From positions 11,568,704 to 11,632,703 of the forward strand of contig NC_045139.1 in assembly GCF_008831285.2 (NCBI RefSeq): a stretch of 64,000 nucleotides of DNA, in the 5' to 3' direction. The translations under genes and the position numbers were made by a program. Below the pieces are notes generated by a model that did no database searches, was not told the DNA's origin, and saw only the letters and a program-made list of their open reading frames with translations. The stretch's first letter is position 1; every line of letters begins with the position of its first letter. Below are positions 43,201-54,780 of the stretch, piece by piece. The stretch is from Nymphaea colorata (taxonomy: Eukaryota; Streptophyta; Magnoliopsida; Nymphaeales; Nymphaeaceae).

Positions 43201-43899
43201 TTAATCCCCTCCTTGTAACCATCTCAAAGGATCCAACAATAGTAAAATATGAAAACTCTTCTTTCAGCTATTTTTTTCATATATTCCACAACAGAGGAAA
43301 AGAGGGGTTGTGGTTCAAAGTGGACTGAGCTAAAACTATCAAATGGAACTTAAAATAAATGTTCTGAAACCAAGATTGATTCACCATCATCTAATCAAAC
43401 CCGCATTGGATATTCTCCTACTCAAGTTCTTATTGCTCCAACTATCATATTCAATAACACTCAATTTATGGTTTTGAACAAGTTATTTAACAACTCATAG
43501 GATAAGTGACCTTCCAGTTTTATTATGAGAATTGCACATGATTCTAAAGACTCTCAAAATCATTGAGAGGATAGTAATCTAAACAATCAATCCATCCAAA
43601 CCATACTTTTGTGTTCATCATGGTTAGGTTTGGATGTAATATATATTTCATAAACAAATATCAAATTGATGGTTCTAATTCCTCTAGTAACAATGCAAGC
43701 CAGTCTAATATAGACTGACTGGCTTCTAACGTTTGGAAGTTATAATATAATCTTCATAAGTGTGTTACCATTAAATGATCAACAATTTTCATTATCTACA
43801 AAGGCAAACGTATCGATGTTATGTTTTGAAATTAAAAGATAAAACTTTTTTTTGGTTGTAGAATGGACTAGGCACTAACTTTTTGCATAAGACAATTGA

Positions 43900-44356
43900 T
43901 GTAACAACCCAACTCACTTATAGGTTCCGGCCACTGGTTCGGTGGATCTCAACCAGGCCCCTAGCAGTTTCGGCTCTAATCCCAAAAAAGCTATGAACCT
44001 GGACGACCATCTATTTAATGACCCCTTTATAAGCCCTTTGAAGATCCCTCACAATCTTCAATACATGGACTAATTTTTTGGGTGTTATAATCCACCCCCT
44101 TTAAGGCACATGCGTCCGCGCATGTAGGACCTTAGGTCTGAGTGTTGAACTGACTCTGATACCGCTGTAACAATCCAACTCACTTCTAGGCTTGGGCACC
44201 TGGTTCGGTAAATCCCAACCTGCCCCTAGCCGTTTCGGCTCTAACTCCAAAAAGGTTAGAAATCAAGACAACCATCTAATTAATAACCCCCCTTTATAAG
44301 CCCTTTGAAGAACCCTCACAATCTTCAATATGACACTAAATTTTTGGGGTGTTACA
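43900..44356 (-). mobile_element. TRIM element (terminal-repeat retrotransposon in miniature), 457 bp, complete
   Basis: Two direct LTRs, 43900-44089 (190 bp) and 44166-44356 (191 bp), share TGTAACAAxCCAACTCACTT at one end and TTTTTGGGGTGTTACA-like sequence at the other. Between them are only 76 bp. On the minus strand the right LTR is followed by GCGGTATCAGAGTC (44165-44152), an initiator-Met primer-binding site, and the left LTR is preceded by AAAGGGGGTGGA, a polypurine tract. ATTGA (43895-43899) and CTTGA (44357-44361) are the likely 5 bp target duplication, with one change. No 5S RNA-like segment is seen, so it is not of the Cassandra type. No coding capacity. Confidence 0.88.
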
Positions 44357-44361
44357 CTTGA

Positions 44362-45419
44362 CGTCCTTAGACTCAATAAGCATATAATCCTAGGGTTAAC
44401 AAAGCAACCCCATCTTGCTTTGAGGTAGTCTCACTTTCACTAGGTGTTCCTATTATCCAACTTGTAGTTCAAGTGTCACTCTAGCTAAGATTTTCACACC
44501 ATCTAGTTTGCAGCTAATGTTGGGCTCAAAGGCTAGCTTTTCCTTTTATGGGGCCTCTAACTAAGTAGATCAGTTTCCCCTTGTTACATCCTTATCAAAG
44601 TAAAAACGTGCCTGTTTTTCTCTACCATCTTCTATAGTCTTCAATCATACAAAACGCAGCCTAACCTCCTTCCCCACCTACCATGCACAACCTTCTTTAA
44701 ATCACTTGTATGGCCCCACATATGCTCCCATCCTGCACAATGAAACAAGGGGGTAGGAACATTGCTTACCTCTTCCAGAGGGTGCTTAGATTGCCGATAC
44801 CTTCCAACTATGTGGAACCCATGACTTTTTTGGGTTAAAGTTTTGGTCATTTGGTGTAGGGACTTCCAAAGCCAATTAATTCATTTGGCATGATATCCCT
44901 ATACATATACCTTTTTCTGGCTTACATGCATGACCTTTGATGTCACAACTATCAGAAACCTCAACCAAGTCTAGGTAAGCCAGTTTAGGGGATGAAGGAG
45001 TGGGGATGGTGTAAAGGGGCATCTGAGAGTTGCCAAGCATATGGGAAATGGAAAGATAGAGCATTCAAACCATTGTCTTCTTCCATTGAAGGCTACAATT
45101 ACTCCAGATTAGGAGCACACATTTCTTTCTTTTCAATGGAACTACTCTACAAGGTTTTAGAGAACACAACTTTGGTATTTGACATGCAGTCCTCACATTT
45201 ATTGTCAATACCTTAAGAGGACAAGGAAACACTAAACCCTCAAGAAATAGTCGGGTTCCTTGGAAGCTGGATTGAGAACTTGTAGATGCTCATGAACAAC
45301 CTATCCTTGTAGCATCATAAACTTATTAGATAGAACATACTTCAGCTGCTTTTCAAACGTGTCAGAACCTTAGCTATTAACAAGCTTTCTTTACTTCTAG
45401 AGCACTCACACTCTAATCC
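44362..45419. other. Unassigned interval between the TRIM and a copia remnant
   Basis: Short open frames on both strands (for example 44641-44850 and 44876-45064, minus) have no family I recognise. Given the LINE remnant to the left, they could be decayed LINE ORF1 sequence, but no motif proves it. Confidence 0.35.
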
Positions 45420-47730
45420 AACCTCCTTGAATATGGGTTATTCTTTCATCTATAATAACAATAGTGTCTTTATAGTTTGGTAGAGAATCAACTTGATCAT
45501 AAAATCAAAGCTCTTAGAACAGATCAATGTAGAAAATATTTATCAGAACAGTTCAAGGAACTGTGTGATGAGAAAAGAATAGATAGACAATTGACCACTT
45601 CTCGTATTATGTAACAAAATGGATTTGCAAAAAAGAAGAATAGAACCTTAGTGGAAATGGTCAGATCTATGATGGTGCATGCACAACGCCTATCTCCTTT
45701 TCGGGGGATTATTTATTGATTGCAACACACATACTTAACAATATTCCTATTAAATCTGTTTCATTAATCTTATTTATTATGGACAAGCAAATGACCTGAC
45801 CTTAGCCATTTAAGACACTAGGGTCAGCGGCATATGTTCGCAATCATGCTCATCCATATGAGAAATTGGGTCCAAGAGGGAAAAAGTGTATCTTTATTAG
45901 GTACTGTAAATACTTTAATGGATATGTATTTATAGGAGAAAACAATCATGGAAGTATTAGTAAAATAGATTCACGAGATGCCACATTTTTAGAGAATGCA
46001 TTTCTTGAAATGGTTGATCTAGAGATAAATATTTAGTTATATGAATTAGACGATCCTAAACAAATAAATAATATTGTTCAAGAAACTAAAACACAACGTG
46101 AGAAGTGTTAGTCACTCCTAGATAGTGAGAGTGAACCTCATATTGAATAGGATGTCAGTGTTGTTAATGCTCCAGCAAAGTACAAAGAAGGGAATTCCAC
46201 AACACATATTTGACGTAGAAGGAGAAGTTATGATGATCACTCTTGATGATATTGACATTCCAAAATCTGTGCGAGAACCCCTCTCTAGCTCAGAAAAAGA
46301 AAACTAGAAAAGTGTAATGGAAGAAGAGATTAGATCCATGAGCACCAATAAAGTCTAGGAACTTGTTGATCTTCCTCTAGGAAGAAGAGACATTTGGAAC
46401 AAATGGATTTTGAATATAAAGAGAAATACTCACGGGTCCATTGAAAGATTTAAAGCTCGCCTTGTTGCAAAAGGATACACATAAAAAAGGGCACAAACAA
46501 TGATGAAACTTTTTCTTTAGTAGTCAAGTTGACTTTTGTATTCTTTAATGAAGAATTGGATGAAAAAACTTAGATGGAACAACCCTAGGGGTATGTTGCC
46601 AAAGGTTATGAGCGCAAACTTTGCAAGCTCAATCGATTCATTTATGGGCTTAAGCAATCATCCAAGCAATGAGATTTGAAATTTCATGAAACCATCATTT
46701 CGACTGGTTTTGATATGATTGATGAAGACCATTGTGTTTATATGCAACAAAAAGTTTGTGTTCTTTAATTGTATGTTGATGATATACTATTAGCTAGTAA
46801 TGACATGAAGTTACTAAAATTAATGAAGGATTGGTTGTCCATTCATTTTGAGATGAAGGACATAGGTAAAGCAACATTTATTCTAGGCATTGAAATTAAA
46901 AGAGATCGTTCAAAAAGACTTTTGTTCTCATATGAGTCATACATAAAGAAGGTCCAAAAGCGTTTTAAAATACAAAGCTTCAAATTAGTTAGTACTCCAA
47001 TAGAAAAACACGATAATTTATCAATAAAAATGTGTCCATAAACATTAGATGAGAAAAACCAAATGTCAAGAATACCATATTCCAATGTTGTTGGCGGTCT
47101 ACTGTACCTAACTATGTGTACATAGATTGAACCATTCTGCTAGACTAATCGGTATACAGTTGGTTATTCATATCCATGCTCGCGGGTCGCATAACCCTAT
47201 CGCTAGTATGTTGTTTAAGGATAAGTGTTTATATACTCTGCAAGTAGAATGAATAGTCTACCCATCATGTGCAAGTGAGAGAATGTTGGATTTTAGATCT
47301 AGATCTGCCAACGATGGGCTGGACCCAAAATCTATATAGTAACCCAAAAGGAGTTACATAACCGCCGCTTATGTCCATTATGATTTTGAGTGGTTATTGA
47401 AAGGATAATGAATAAGGTAGAGTAAACCAAATGAGATAAACGACACATGGTAGATCTTTGATATGGTAAGGGTTGTGGGCATAGAGGTTTCTCCAGAAAA
47501 TAATGAAAAACGAGTCCTCATTGGGCACAAGAGTCAGTGACAAGTTGATCTTCACAGCCTGAAACAACAAACTAAGGTATGCGTAGTGCATACAGGCTAT
47601 TTCTGTTTGTTCTTTTCTATCAGAAACCAAACATTGGTTTTTCCTATTTGAGTGACAGAAACCCTTGTGTTTACAAAAACAATATTTTTGTGCCCAAGCT
47701 TTGCCTCTTTCCGGCTCCGTTTTGGTCATA
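45420..47730 (+). mobile_element. Ty1/copia remnant: integrase, RT, start of the 3' LTR
   Basis: The plus strand reads NQLDHKIKALRTDQ and FKELCDEKRIDRQL near 45490-45590, then QNGFAKKKNRTLVEMVRSMM, the integrase core with its QNGxAERxNRT motif. RT follows: TFGTNGF*I, ARLVAKGY-like sequence, and at 46769-47041 MYVDDILLASNDMKLLK..., where the catalytic YVDD is intact although surrounded by stops. At 47277-47284 GTGAGAGAATG leads into TGTTGGATTTTAG, a typical copia polypurine/3' LTR junction. The LTR end near 47730 is a guess. No 5' LTR or gag was found. Confidence 0.8.
46769..47041 (+). pseudogene. Copia reverse transcriptase fragment with intact YVDD
   Basis: The longest uninterrupted piece of the copia remnant (90 codons). 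It contains YVDDILLASND, HFEMKDIGKATFILGIEIKR and YIKKVQKRFKIQSFKLVSTP, successive blocks of the copia RT thumb region, in correct order. It is cut by stops on both sides. Confidence 0.85.
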
Positions 47731-49250
47731 AATGTGGTTTGTTTGGAACTTAGATTATGTGAATGAGGTTAGTGATAAGAGGCAATGTGACAAACAAATT
47801 TCAGCTTTTCATTCTAATTGAGCTTTCCAGTAATGTTGTCAGTAGCGGAGCTAGGAGGGGAGCCTGCAGGGCCCATGCCCCCCTCCCCTCATCTTAAGAC
47901 TTAAAAAAAAAAAACTTGTAAAAACTAAAAATTTTAGTTTAATCTATATAAAAAAATTGAAATAGTATATTTTGGTGCCATTAAAGTTAGAAACTAGAGT
48001 TCAGTCCTTGCAATGAAAAATTCCTAGCTCGTGCCTTGAATGTTGTATTTGTGAGGTTTAATAGTTAGATATTAACATGCTTTCATCAAATATTAGTGGC
48101 ATGATGCCCATAGGTAGGATTTGGATTGAATGTCTGGCCAAAGTGGTTCAAAAGAGTTAGACAGGGAGAAGATTAAAAAATTAGATTAGATTTAGATACA
48201 GAAAGTGATTACCAGATTTGAATTTGAATTTAAATAAATATTAATCAAATTCAGTTTCTATTCAATTTTAAATAAATAACTTATGTCTATCGTCTGTACA
48301 TTTTAAAAGTCGGTTCTTAGTCTATTATACTGCAGTTTCGACTCAGTTGTATACTTAAAAGTCGGATTGTTAAAAGTGGGATTCAGATATGGTATAAGTT
48401 TTTTTTATTCATATTAAATCCGAACATGTAAGCAACCAATAAATTGGATATGGTAATGGGTAATATCCAATTCAAACTTGAGTTGTTGAAATACCTTAAA
48501 TGCACCTAAATTATATCGGTGCACAACGTAAAAACCAGGCTCAGCCAGGCAAGGTTTAGTTTAAAAGGTAAGTATTAAAATCCAATAAGTTCTGAATATC
48601 AAATATCTAAGAGGATTAGGTGAGAAAAATCCTACACCATATTTGAATCCAATTACAAACCAAACTCAAGGTGATTTTTTTTTTTTTCATAATCAAATCT
48701 TTACTTCTTTGAATTGCAAATGGTGACAAATAGGGATGAACAACGAGCTCGACTCGTAAATGAGTTTGAGCCGAGTCATTTGTTTAATGAGTCGAGCTCA
48801 AGTTCATGAGTCGACTCGTTCAAATAATTGAGTTGAGTTTGAGCTCAACACGTAACTGCCGAGTCGAGCTTGAGCCTTAATCGAGCGTGTCAAGCCTTAA
48901 TCAAGTCAATATATTCAAACAAGTTTACGAGATTATCGAGCCTTAATCGAGTCAAGCACGAGCACAATAAGTAACTATGAATATCAATTCTATTCAAACG
49001 AGTTTGTCAAGACTTAATTGAATCGAGCTTGAGCAGCTTTCATCGAGCTATTCTTGAGCTTGAGGTTTCATTAGTGGAGCCGAACTAGAGCTGACTAAAC
49101 TCAGGCTCCTACTGACAAATGTGATGCTCAAATTAAAGGCTGTACCGTTGGTCTACTCAAACCATCATAAAAATCAGAACAAGTATATGAGGTTAGGAGT
49201 TTTAAGCCTAAGTTAGTTTCCGGTGAATGAACGTTAATAAAAAAAAATGG
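47731..49250. other. Intergenic; word repeats upstream of TSO2
   Basis: Contains one member of the GGGGCC dispersed repeat (47840-48010), an AT-rich tract with recurrent ATTTGAATTTGAATTTAAAT-like words (48170-48420), and a CGAGCTCG/GAGTCGAGC word array at about 48740-49115. No gene. Confidence 0.55.
48740..49115. repeat. CGAGCTCG / GAGTCGAGC word array
   Basis: GAGCTCGACTCG, GAGTCGAGCTCAAG, GTCGAGCTTGAGCC and related words recur at least ten times in 370 bp with irregular spacing. A weaker array of the same words lies at 25285-25610. Not a uniform tandem repeat, and not coding. Confidence 0.6.
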
Positions 49251-49439
49251 GCCCACAAATCCCATTAACTTCCTTTCATTTTTCTGCCCAACACAGGAAA
49301 GGCAAGCGTTGAGAGCGACAAAATCTGTCCCCCACAAACTTTTGATGAAGAAAATATCATCGAGTTGGTGGGAGAGACGCGGCCTTGGCTTCCCTCGCAA
49401 TCTTCCTCCTGAATCCCCAAACTGTCCCTCCCCACAACC

Positions 49440-49756
49440 GCAGATTCCCGCCCTCCACGATCAAAGTTTGCCCTGAGACTTCGAGAAATCACAGAACCTG
49501 CCACACAGTTCAACCCAGTACAGAATACGAAGAAAGTTTTTTACGCAATTTTTGACAAAATTGGAGGGTGTTTACGTCCGTATGATTTCAAAATCTATGT
49601 CCCGCAATTTTTTACTCGGATATTTTTTTTGAAAAATTTCGAACTCTCCCGCCACCGTTCATCCTCTGTTTCAGGCGCGCCCTTTCGCTCTCTATAACAT
49701 GGTTTCCATTCTCCTTCTCCCTCACCAATCCCTTCTCTCTCGAGAAGAGCCCCAAT

Positions 49757-49806
<50 letters not shown>

Positions 49807-49837
49807 CGCTGCCCACGAAGAAGGAAGGAGGAGGAAG
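49440..49837 (+). promoter_or_regulatory. TSO2 promoter and 5' leader: E2F-like sites and (CT)n leader
   Basis: TTCCCGCC at 49445-49452 and CTCCCGCC at 49646-49653 resemble the plant E2F element (TTTCCCGC). S-phase control of plant RNR genes through E2F sites is established in other species. A weak TATA-like CTATAACA lies at 49691. A (CT)21 tract at 49760-49801 occupies the leader just before the start codon, as in many plant genes. Function is inferred from motifs only. Confidence 0.5.
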
Positions 49838-50833
49838 ATGCCGGCGAAAATAGAGGAGCCACTGTTGCAGTCGAACCCTGACAGGTTCTGTATGTTCCCA
49901 ATTCGTTATCCGCAGATATGGGAGATGTACAAGAAGGCGGAGGCCTCCTTCTGGACCGCCGAGGAGGTGGACCTCTCTCAAGACGTCCGCCACTGGGACG
50001 AAACCCTGACGCCGGACGAGCGCCACTTCATCTCCCACGTTCTTGCCTTCTTCGCCGCCTCGGACGGCATCGTCCTCGAGAACCTCGCCGGCCGCTTCAT
50101 GAAAGAGGTCCAGGTTGCCGAGGCTCGCGCCTTCTACGGCTTCCAGATCGCCATTGAGAACATCCACTCCGAGATGTACTCGCTTCTCCTCGAATCTTAC
50201 GTTCGCGACTCCGCGGAGCGCTACCGCCTCTTCCACGCCATCGACACCATCCCCTGCGTCGCCAAGAAGGCCAACTGGGCCCTCCGCTGGATCGACGGCT
50301 CCGAGTCCTTCGCCGAGCGCCTCGTCGCCTTTGCCGCCGTCGAGGGTCTCTTCTTCTCCGGCAGTTTCTGCGCCATCTTCTGGCTCAAGAAGCGCGGCCT
50401 CATGCCAGGCCTCACCTTCTCCAACGAGCTCATCTCCAGGGACGAGGGCCTTCACACCGACTTCGCCTGCCTGCTCTATAGCCTCCTAAACCAGAGGCTC
50501 AAGGAGGAGACGGTTCAGACGATTGTGAAGGATGCCGTAGAGATCGAGCGGGAGTTCATCTGCGACGCGTTGCCGGTGGCGCTGGTGGGGATGAACGCCT
50601 CTCTCATGTCGCAGTACATCGAGTTCGTGGCCGACCGGCTGCTGGTGTCTCTTGGCTGCCGGAAGGTGTACGGAGCACAGAATCCGTTCGACTGGATGGA
50701 GCTGATATCTTTGCAGGGGAAGACCAACTTCTTTGAGAAAAGAGTTGGAGACTACCAGAAAGCATCGGTGATGAGTAGTGTCAACGGGGATGTGTTTAAC
50801 AACCATGTGTTCAAGTTGGATGAGGACTTCTGA
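49838..50833 (+). CDS. TSO2: Ribonucleoside-diphosphate reductase small subunit (R2), intronless
   Basis: Encodes a complete 331-residue class Ia R2 subunit, the usual length for plant TSO2/RNR2. With the large subunit R1 it reduces ribonucleoside diphosphates to deoxyribonucleotides for DNA synthesis and repair, in the cytosol with nuclear relocation on damage. All di-iron ligands are visible: D76, E107, H110, E169, E203, H206. The radical tyrosine is Y114 (HSEMY), and the C-terminal FKLDEDF is the tail that docks on R1. The start ATG is in a good context (AAGATGCC) and follows a CT-rich leader. The gene has no intron, and its first two thirds are very GC-rich compared with the AT-rich flanks. 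TSO2 and its paralogues RNR2A/B are close; TSO2 is the better guess but not proven. Confidence 0.96.
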   Translation: MPAKIEEPLLQSNPDRFCMFPIRYPQIWEMYKKAEASFWTAEEVDLSQDVRHWDETLTPDERHFISHVLAFFAASDGIVLENLAGRFMKEVQVAEARAFYGFQIAIENIHSEMYSLLLESYVRDSAERYRLFHAIDTIPCVAKKANWALRWIDGSESFAERLVAFAAVEGLFFSGSFCAIFWLKKRGLMPGLTFSNELISRDEGLHTDFACLLYSLLNQRLKEETVQTIVKDAVEIEREFICDALPVALVGMNASLMSQYIEFVADRLLVSLGCRKVYGAQNPFDWMELISLQGKTNFFEKRVGDYQKASVMSSVNGDVFNNHVFKLDEDF

Positions 50834-52340
50834 GAAGGATCAGCGGTTGATTCCGATCCCTCCATGGTCTCATCGTCCTCCTCCGTCGCGCTTTTCCATT
50901 CCCCTTTCATGATTTCCCCTTTGCTCTCTCTCTACGACCCCTTTCTTCTTGTGCCATGTAGATTTATGTTCTTGCTGATCTCATAAATAGACAATACTTC
51001 AACGTTTCTCCTGCTTGTTCCCGAGAGATAGTGTGAGTGAGAGATGGCATTCAAGTACATGTTCAAATTGAGAAAAAATGAAACCCGAAATTCTTTTTCC
51101 TGCAAGCTTTTCTCGAATTGTTCTGAGAATACGGAAAGCAAGGTATTTAAGAGTTTGGAAAAGTGGAAAATCAAAGGACCTTTCTGGTTTTACAACCAAA
51201 CAGGCCCATTGTTGCAGTTCCTTTCATGGACCATAGCTTTGGCATCAATGCGCCAAGCCTTTTCTTGTGCTGACGATGCTCATTCTTTCTCAAGTAGAAT
51301 CTATACGAAAACTTCTTCCATTTTTAGCGCGTCGTGGCTGTAGGTAAACAAGCAAATTTAGGCTTTAATAACTTTTTCAGAATCTTGAACATGAAAGGTT
51401 CTTACTGGAACTTTTTAACTTGCGCAATTTGTAGAAAACCAATTTATAACGAAGTATTCAACACTCAGATTTCAAATTGTAGATTGTTTGAGACCCCTTA
51501 CAATGTCTTTATATATAAGGTAAAACTTCTTATACTTTTGAGTGCCATTACCATGTCTTCCTCTTCCACGTCAGGAAGAAATCCAAAGACGCCACCCTGC
51601 TTCTTTCCAGCGAGGCCCTGGCCTCTCGAGCATCTTAATTTCCATTGAAACCATGGGTGGTAGCAGTCGAGGCCAAAGCAGAAGGGGTTGACACGCATCC
51701 TTGATCCGGATGGAGCTTTGATTCAAAGAACCATGAAAGTATTGGTAGAACTTAAGAGGGTGCCTGACGCATGAAACATTTCCATCATCTCAGGCAATAT
51801 TAGAGATGCATGTTTGACATTCTAGGTAAATCCTCTCCCTCTACCCAATTTTATTTTATGCAAGTTGCCTTATCAAGTGTTCTACTTTTGCTGTCTTCTA
51901 CAATTCATCATGCCAGTAGAGTTGGACCCTATTGTTTCCCATGTATCATGTTCAGAAAATGTCGAAAGGATGTTCACATTTTAGTGCTTGGTTAGGTTGT
52001 GGGTGCTTTTCCAAGTCGAGCATCTGGAGGCTTATCCTACCATGAAGATAACCTCCAATGGGCCAGAATGGTGCAAGGCACAGTCCCACTTTTGCACGGA
52101 GAAACGGAAAACAAAATTGGCAAAGAGTTGCCTTAAAGCATGTGTTTTTAGATGCAAATGCCTTGTCAGCATTATAATCCCAAAGAAAGCAAGTTACATA
52201 TCGGGTGTCGTGGTGTCAATTGAAGAGGAACCTCTATTTCACAGTCGTGGGACATGATTTTTTTGTTTAGAAGGAGCACAATTCTAGCAGGTGTTCGATC
52301 CTGTTCTTCACATGCATGTCTGAAAAATATTACTGTGAAT
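50834..52340. other. TSO2 3' flank and unassigned DNA
   Basis: The first 200 bases are the probable 3' untranslated region (CT-rich, with AATAGA/ATAAATAG near 50985-50992 as possible poly(A) signals). The open frame at 51044-51343 has no family resemblance. The remainder could include the decayed 3' LTR of the copia element at 52370-53490, but I see no clear LTR ends. Confidence 0.4.
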
Positions 52341-52369
52341 TTTTGTCCTCTACATCAAAACTCAGGGGA

Positions 52370-53490
52370 ATTAAGACATGGGGGGCTTGAAGGAATCAAT
52401 GCAGTTGGAGACAACATGGTCATTGAGCAGATGAACAGAGGGCCTCAAGTCTGGAGATCTAGAAAAAACTGTACTTGGAGTTTGGACAAGTCTATCATTT
52501 GTGGTATGTACTTGACTTTGAAGATCACCTTGATCAATCTTTTCTCTTACAAAATGTAAATCCATTTCAACATGTTTACATCAATTGTCATAAACAGTTT
52601 ATGAGCAATTAAATGTGAAGTACCAATATTCTCACGTCATAAGATTGGTACTTTTGTTCAGATTCTAAGGGATTAGTATTCAGCTTCAGTACCAGATTGA
52701 GACACAACCATATGCTTATTTGAATTCCAAAACACAAGACCTGATCTTAGTTAGACTTAATGCCCTCCAATTGACCTATAATCGACCACTAAAAATTTAG
52801 ATATTAAAATCAGCTGTGATTCTCAATGCATATGCAATATCAAGTTAACTAAATCAAGGAAAAATGTTGGATATCTACGACAAAGTTTTGTGTAAAGTTG
52901 GATCGTGAAAGTCAGATCAAGGATTTATAGGGAGGGCTGATGAACTGTTCGTAGGTGTAGAAATCGGTTTAGCTCCAAGAATCCAAGTTTTCTTCAAAAG
53001 GTCAAAAACATACTTATTTGAATTTGTAACAAAATGAAGGCTTCTTTATCAGACTAGGCTTCTACGTCAAGAAAGAAATGCAGTTCTGTGAGATATTCTA
53101 TAGCAAATTCATTTTATATCTTGAGATAAGCTACTGTGTGTGCAATATGAACTGCTTGCACCAATCATGCCTCTGACAGAAACAGGGACATACATAGTCA
53201 CTTGGTCTCTTTCAAGACACGAATAGAGATAGTTTTTTTGTAGGGTGCTTGTCTTCACCCATTGAAAGCATGTTGAAGCTTTATACAAAATGACTTGGTA
53301 GATTTGAATTCTTCAAACTTGTTGGCTGATCCACATATGCTTTTTCAAACATGACGCCATGGAGAAAAATATTTTTTGCGCATCTAGTTGATGAATTTAA
53401 AATTTTCTGCATGACAACAGAGAGGACTATTTGCATTATATTGGGTTTTGCTGTATTCGTTGCTAATCTTGTCATCATGAACAATCAACT
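52370..53490 (-). pseudogene. Ty1/copia remnant: RT and RNase H, minus strand
   Basis: Minus strand near 53375-53290 reads FLHGVMFEKAYVDQPTSLKN and NSNLPSHFV, the copia RT block AFLNGxLxEEVYMxQPPGF. Further down, separated by stops, come pieces resembling GELHFFLGVE, the WSIIGQLE (SIVGALQY) block, and at 52565-52371 MDLHFVREKIDQGDLQSQ plus DRLVQTPSTVFSRS, the copia RNase H end (HFVRExVxxGxLxVxxVxTxDQxADxFTKxLS). The catalytic YVDD block is not legible. A dead element, different from the one at 45420-47730. Confidence 0.8.
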
Positions 53491-53935
53491 GCTTCTTATC
53501 CAGCTGGTCTTGATTGACTGCATGCATTATCTCCTTTGTATGGAGTGCTTGTGGTCGATGTATGAAGCTTTCATCTTATAAGAACATATATCTTTGTGCT
53601 ATGACCTATGGAATCAACCACTTAAGACAATTTCTGCATTATTTTCTCATATACAAACAACCCATCAAATTTCAACGCTGATTAGGTAGGAGATTAGAAT
53701 GACAAGAAAATGTACACCAAGATGCAGCACTCCTTGGTTGGTAATTCTGCCTTGCCATAACCAAACCAAACGTTTAGGAACTGACCGTCATTTTTTCCTA
53801 AAGAAGATACAAGCTAAATGAGTTAGAAAATTATATACATTTAGTCATCTCATCAACTTGATTGATAATTTGTAATATGCTACATGTAAAATTACATCTT
53901 CAAAATGATCGTGAAACAAATAATTTTACACATAG

Positions 53936-54011
53936 TACATTATAAACTATTACTTGTTCACGTATTCCATGGAATGTACATTATAAACTATTACTTGTTC
54001 ACGTATTCCAT
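53936..54011. repeat. 41 bp tandem duplication
   Basis: TACATTATAAACTATTACTT and the sequence up to CACGTATTCCATG occur twice, at 53937 and 53978, with no difference seen in the shared part. A short third piece (GTATTCCATG) follows. A recent local duplication. Confidence 0.85.
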
Positions 54012-54579
54012 GTATTCCATGAAAGGTCTTCCATGAAAGGTGTGTACCCCTCATGTATAAATGGCTGGGGAAACCGAAACCTCTTCCCTTCTTCCTTGCC
54101 TTCAATGTCCAAAGTTGCTTCGGAACTTGGATAGAAAACAGACTGTCCTGATAAACAACATATTGGGAAGTGACAGCGGTTACATGATTGGAACCTGAAC
54201 CCTTTTGTGTGAGCTGCCTTGCCGGGTTACACTTTGGAGCTATGTATCTCTCACGTGAATGGAACAGACAAACAAAGATATTTTTGAAGTTGTCCAACAA
54301 AGATATTTTTTACGGGCATATTAGCAAGTCGTGTCTAGCAGTGGCACTCCAACTTAGAAGGGAAGTATTATGGACAGTAGCGGACCATATATTGGATCCT
54401 GTGGGCAGTTGCCCCCACCAATTTCTTTATTTTTGTAACGTACCTTTAAATATTTGTCTATTTATATATAACAGTGCCCCGTAAAAAAATGAAAATTCTT
54501 GAAATCCATCACTGTTTATGGACTAAGGAACGAGATATGATTCAAATATATTGGGTACTAGAGATTTTCCGTATGTCCT

Positions 54580-54780
54580 TTCCCTTAATTATTATATATC
54601 CGGTTTTGATCGATCGAGGCATGTATATTATATAGTTGCAGCCGTTTTCTCTTTACATAAAGTTGAGACAATATAAAAGAAATTTCCTTAATTATATATG
54701 CGGTTTTGATCGATGGAGGCATGTATATAGTTGCAGCCGTTTTCTCTTCACATAAAGTTGAGAAAATATAAAAGAAATTT
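54580..54780. repeat. 100 bp tandem duplication
   Basis: Two adjacent copies (about 54580-54680 and 54681-54780), each running from TTAATTAT through CGGTTTTGATCGATxGAGGC and GTTGCAGCCGTTTTCTCTT to AAAGAAATTTC. CGGTTTTGAT lies at 54601 and 54701. Small differences show that it is not brand-new. Confidence 0.85.

Noticed and set aside
49757-50455. 232-codon open frame antisense to TSO2
   Set aside because: It is a by-product of the GC-rich third positions of the RNR2 gene. It ends in an Arg-Glu repeat made by the CT tract and has no family resemblance.
50115-50489. Alternative plus frame within TSO2
   Set aside because: It is a Ser/Pro-rich out-of-frame translation of the GC-rich coding region.
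53950-54300. 116-codon minus-strand open frame
   Set aside because: No recognisable domain. It includes the 41 bp tandem duplication and lies next to a copia remnant.
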